Part shown: piece after piece, positions 5,704-7,029 of the stretch
Layout: every line of letters begins with the position of its first letter
Numbering within the stretch: the first letter of the stretch is position 1
Source of the DNA: Armatimonadota bacterium
GTDB lineage: Bacteria > Armatimonadota > DTGP01 > JAHWJO01
Length of the DNA stretch: 7,029 bases
Assembly: GCA_019348365.1 (NCBI GenBank)
Contig: JAHWJO010000246.1
Span: 1 to 7,029 of the forward strand
Direction of reading: 5' to 3'
The notes under the pieces: model-generated
What the model saw: only the letters and a program-made list of their open reading frames with translations
Told to the model about the DNA's origin: nothing
Databases searched by the model: none
Position numbers and translations under genes: made by a program

Positions 5704-5732
5704 TTGTGTCCTCATCGGCTCCCGATTACAAT
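5704..5732 (+). promoter_or_regulatory. candidate promoter of the cysteine desulfurase gene
   Basis: TTGTGT (5704-5709) and TACAAT (5727-5732) are separated by 17 bases and resemble -35 and -10 elements (3 of 6 and 5 of 6 consensus matches). Transcription would start around 5739-5741, essentially on the ATG at 5741, giving a nearly leaderless mRNA. The repeats at 5618-5658 lie immediately upstream of this promoter, where an activator or repressor would bind. Confidence 0.4.
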
Positions 5733-5737
5733 AAGGA
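5733..5737 (+). promoter_or_regulatory. closely spaced ribosome-binding-like sequence
   Basis: AAGGA lies only three bases before the ATG at 5741, closer than the usual 5-9. No other good site exists. If the promoter at 5704-5732 is real this sequence would not even be in the mRNA, so initiation may be leaderless. If transcription starts further upstream it would act as a short-spaced Shine-Dalgarno. Confidence 0.35.
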
Positions 5738-5740
5738 ACG

Positions 5741-6919
5741 ATGAACAACCCATTCCCTGCCGTCTACCTCGATTACGCCGCCACCACGCCCCTGGCCCCC
5801 GAAGCCCGCGAGGCGATGGAGCCGTTCGGGTCCGCCCTCTACGGGAATCCCTCCAACCTCCATCGGTTCGGGCGGGAGGCGCGGCGCGCCCTGGATCATG
5901 CCCGCGATTCCCTTTCGCGCTCGCTCGGCTGCCAGCCGAAGGAGCTGTACTTCACCTCCGGGGGCACGGAAGCCGATAACCTCGCCCTCTTCGGCATCGC
6001 GCGGGCGCACCGGGGCCGGGGCAATCACCTCGTCGTCTCCTCCATTGAGCATCACGCCGTGCTGGAGGCGGCGGAGCGGCTGGAGCGGGAGGGGTTCCGG
6101 GTCACGCGCCTCCCCGTCGATTCCGACGGCCGGGCGGACCCCGACGATGTGACTTCCGCCCTCACTCCGGACACGCTCCTCGTTTCGGTGATGATGGCGA
6201 ACAACGAGATCGGCTCCCTCGGACCCATCGAGGAGATCGGGGCGGCCTGCCGGGACCGGGGGGTCTTCTTCCACACCGACGCGGTTCAGGCGGCGGGTAT
6301 TCTCCCCATCGATCTCTCCGCGCTGCCGGTCGATGCCCTTTCGATCTCCGGCCACAAGTTCTACGGCCCCAAGGGAGTCGGCGCGCTGTTCGTGCGGAGC
6401 GGGGTGGTCTTCGAGCCGGTGATCGTCGGCGGCGCGCAGGAACGGGAGCGCCGCGCGGGAACCGAGAACGTGGCGGGGATCATGGGGATGGCGCGGGCGC
6501 TGGAAGTCGCGCTGGAGCACCGGGAGGAAGAAGAGGCACGATTGGGCGATCTTCGGGACCGCCTCTATCACGGATTGCAGGAGCGGATCGACGGAGTGCT
6601 GCTGAACGGCCCGGTTTCGCCGCGCCTGCCGGGGAACCTGAACGTCAGCATCGAGGGGGCGGATGCCGAAAGCATGCTCCTCAACCTCGACCTCGCCGGG
6701 ATCGCAGCATCGAGCGGATCGGCGTGCAGCTCCGGCGCGTTCGAGCCGTCGCATGTGCTCCTCGCGATTGGCGCGACTCCCGAACGCGCTTTATCCTCGC
6801 TTCGATTCAGCCTGGGCCGGTACACGACCGAGGCGGAGGTGGACCGGGTGCTCCAGGTTATGCCGGAGATCGTCGAGCGAGTGCGCGCTTTCGTCTCCCC
6901 CGAACTGTCCCGCCGGTAA
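5741..6919 (+). CDS. cysteine desulfurase, group I NifS/IscS type
   Basis: This is a PLP-dependent, fold-type I enzyme that takes sulfur from L-cysteine, forms an enzyme persulfide and alanine, and passes the sulfur to Fe-S cluster scaffolds or tRNA thiolation enzymes in the cytoplasm. The start YLDYAATTP (from residue 9) is the family N-terminus, which fixes the ATG at 5741. Visible active-site elements are: H104/H105 in SIEHHAVLE (PLP stacking); N155 in MMANNEIG; D180 and Q183 in TDAVQAAG; the Schiff-base lysine K206 in SGHKFYGPKG; and RRAGTENV. The catalytic cysteine is C329 in SSGSACSSG, where the long-loop form defines group I. The 392-residue length is normal for NifS/IscS. No iscR, iscU, nifU or mnmA gene is adjacent in the window, so the choice between iscS, nifS and a tRNA-thiolation role is open and I give no symbol. 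It is probably transcribed alone, since a strong terminator precedes it and an intergenic repeat follows. Confidence 0.97.
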   Translation: MNNPFPAVYLDYAATTPLAPEAREAMEPFGSALYGNPSNLHRFGREARRALDHARDSLSRSLGCQPKELYFTSGGTEADNLALFGIARAHRGRGNHLVVSSIEHHAVLEAAERLEREGFRVTRLPVDSDGRADPDDVTSALTPDTLLVSVMMANNEIGSLGPIEEIGAACRDRGVFFHTDAVQAAGILPIDLSALPVDALSISGHKFYGPKGVGALFVRSGVVFEPVIVGGAQERERRAGTENVAGIMGMARALEVALEHREEEEARLGDLRDRLYHGLQERIDGVLLNGPVSPRLPGNLNVSIEGADAESMLLNLDLAGIAASSGSACSSGAFEPSHVLLAIGATPERALSSLRFSLGRYTTEAEVDRVLQVMPEIVERVRAFVSPELSRR

Positions 6920-6975
6920 AATGCGATTATGATTGTTCAGGCCTTCATCCCCAGCATATTTCAGTAGGCAGTTAC

Positions 6976-7029
6976 GCCCTCACCCCCGCGCTTCGCGCTG
7001 GCCCTCTCCCAATGCTGGGAGAGGGGATC
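6976..7029. repeat. palindromic intergenic repeat (CCCTCACCCC / CCCTCTCCC type), cut by the window end
   Basis: CCCTCACCCCC (6977-6987) is followed by the small palindrome GCGC-TTC-GCGC (6988-6998). Then comes a perfect 10-bp inverted repeat, CCCTCTCCCA (7002-7011) with TGGGAGAGGG (7016-7025), around the loop ATGC. Sequences of this pattern are scattered between genes in many GC-rich bacterial genomes. At the RNA level the last stem could act as a terminator-like or stabilising hairpin for the cysteine desulfurase mRNA, but no T-tract follows within the window. The element probably continues past base 7029. Confidence 0.8.

Noticed and set aside
5726..6754. A 342-residue minus-strand frame opposite the cysteine desulfurase
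   Set aside because: The + strand encodes an intact enzyme with K206 and C329, so the antisense frame is a codon-bias artefact.
6929..6967. Start of a further gene after the cysteine desulfurase (ATG at 6929)
   Set aside because: It reaches a stop after 12 codons and has no ribosome-binding site. The following sequence is the palindromic repeat.

Overview
This is a GC-rich bacterial window (roughly 60-65% GC by eye) with three confidently supported protein genes, all on the + strand, separated by long non-coding stretches. The first two are envelope/pilus genes of the type IV pilus / type II secretion superfamily. The third is a housekeeping cysteine desulfurase. A secretin-type N-domain protein implies a cell with two membranes. 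The mix of an MshEN-carrying PilB, a proline-rich secretin-N protein and a NifS-like enzyme would fit Armatimonadota or a related environmental phylum. That assignment is an impression from protein style and not a demonstrated one.

Layout. Positions 1-682 hold no convincing gene: possibly the last codons of an upstream gene (1-75), a weak terminator-like hairpin (about 80-100), then a GC-rich leader with short repeats. Positions 683-3037 encode a PilB/GspE-family assembly ATPase. It has an N-terminal tandem MshEN motif (predicted cyclic-di-GMP sensor), an intact ATPase core and an unusual C-terminal extension of about 230 residues after an Asn-Gly-rich linker. Positions 3038-3375 are non-coding, with a terminator-like hairpin and candidate promoter elements. 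Positions 3376-5457 encode a 693-residue membrane-anchored protein: cytoplasmic N-domain, one transmembrane helix, about 290 residues of proline-rich linker, then secretin N0-like and N1-like modules, but no secretin pore. Its stop codon lies in a heptamer tandem repeat that abuts a very strong intrinsic terminator (5474-5522). Positions 5523-5740 carry a pair of 12-bp direct repeats with inverted-repeat potential and a promoter-like sequence reaching almost to the next start codon. Positions 5741-6919 encode a group I NifS/IscS-type cysteine desulfurase. The window ends in a palindromic intergenic repeat (6976-7029).

How they may work together. The ATPase would power pilus or pseudopilus assembly at the cytoplasmic face of the inner membrane, probably gated by cyclic-di-GMP. 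The second protein has parts on both sides of the inner membrane and could couple the cytoplasmic machinery to an outer-membrane secretin encoded elsewhere. The cysteine desulfurase is separated from them by the strong terminator and is probably an independent unit supplying sulfur for Fe-S clusters or tRNA thiolation. The most interesting elements are the ATPase C-terminal domain and the pore-less secretin-N protein, which may together be part of a divergent type IV pilus-like machine.
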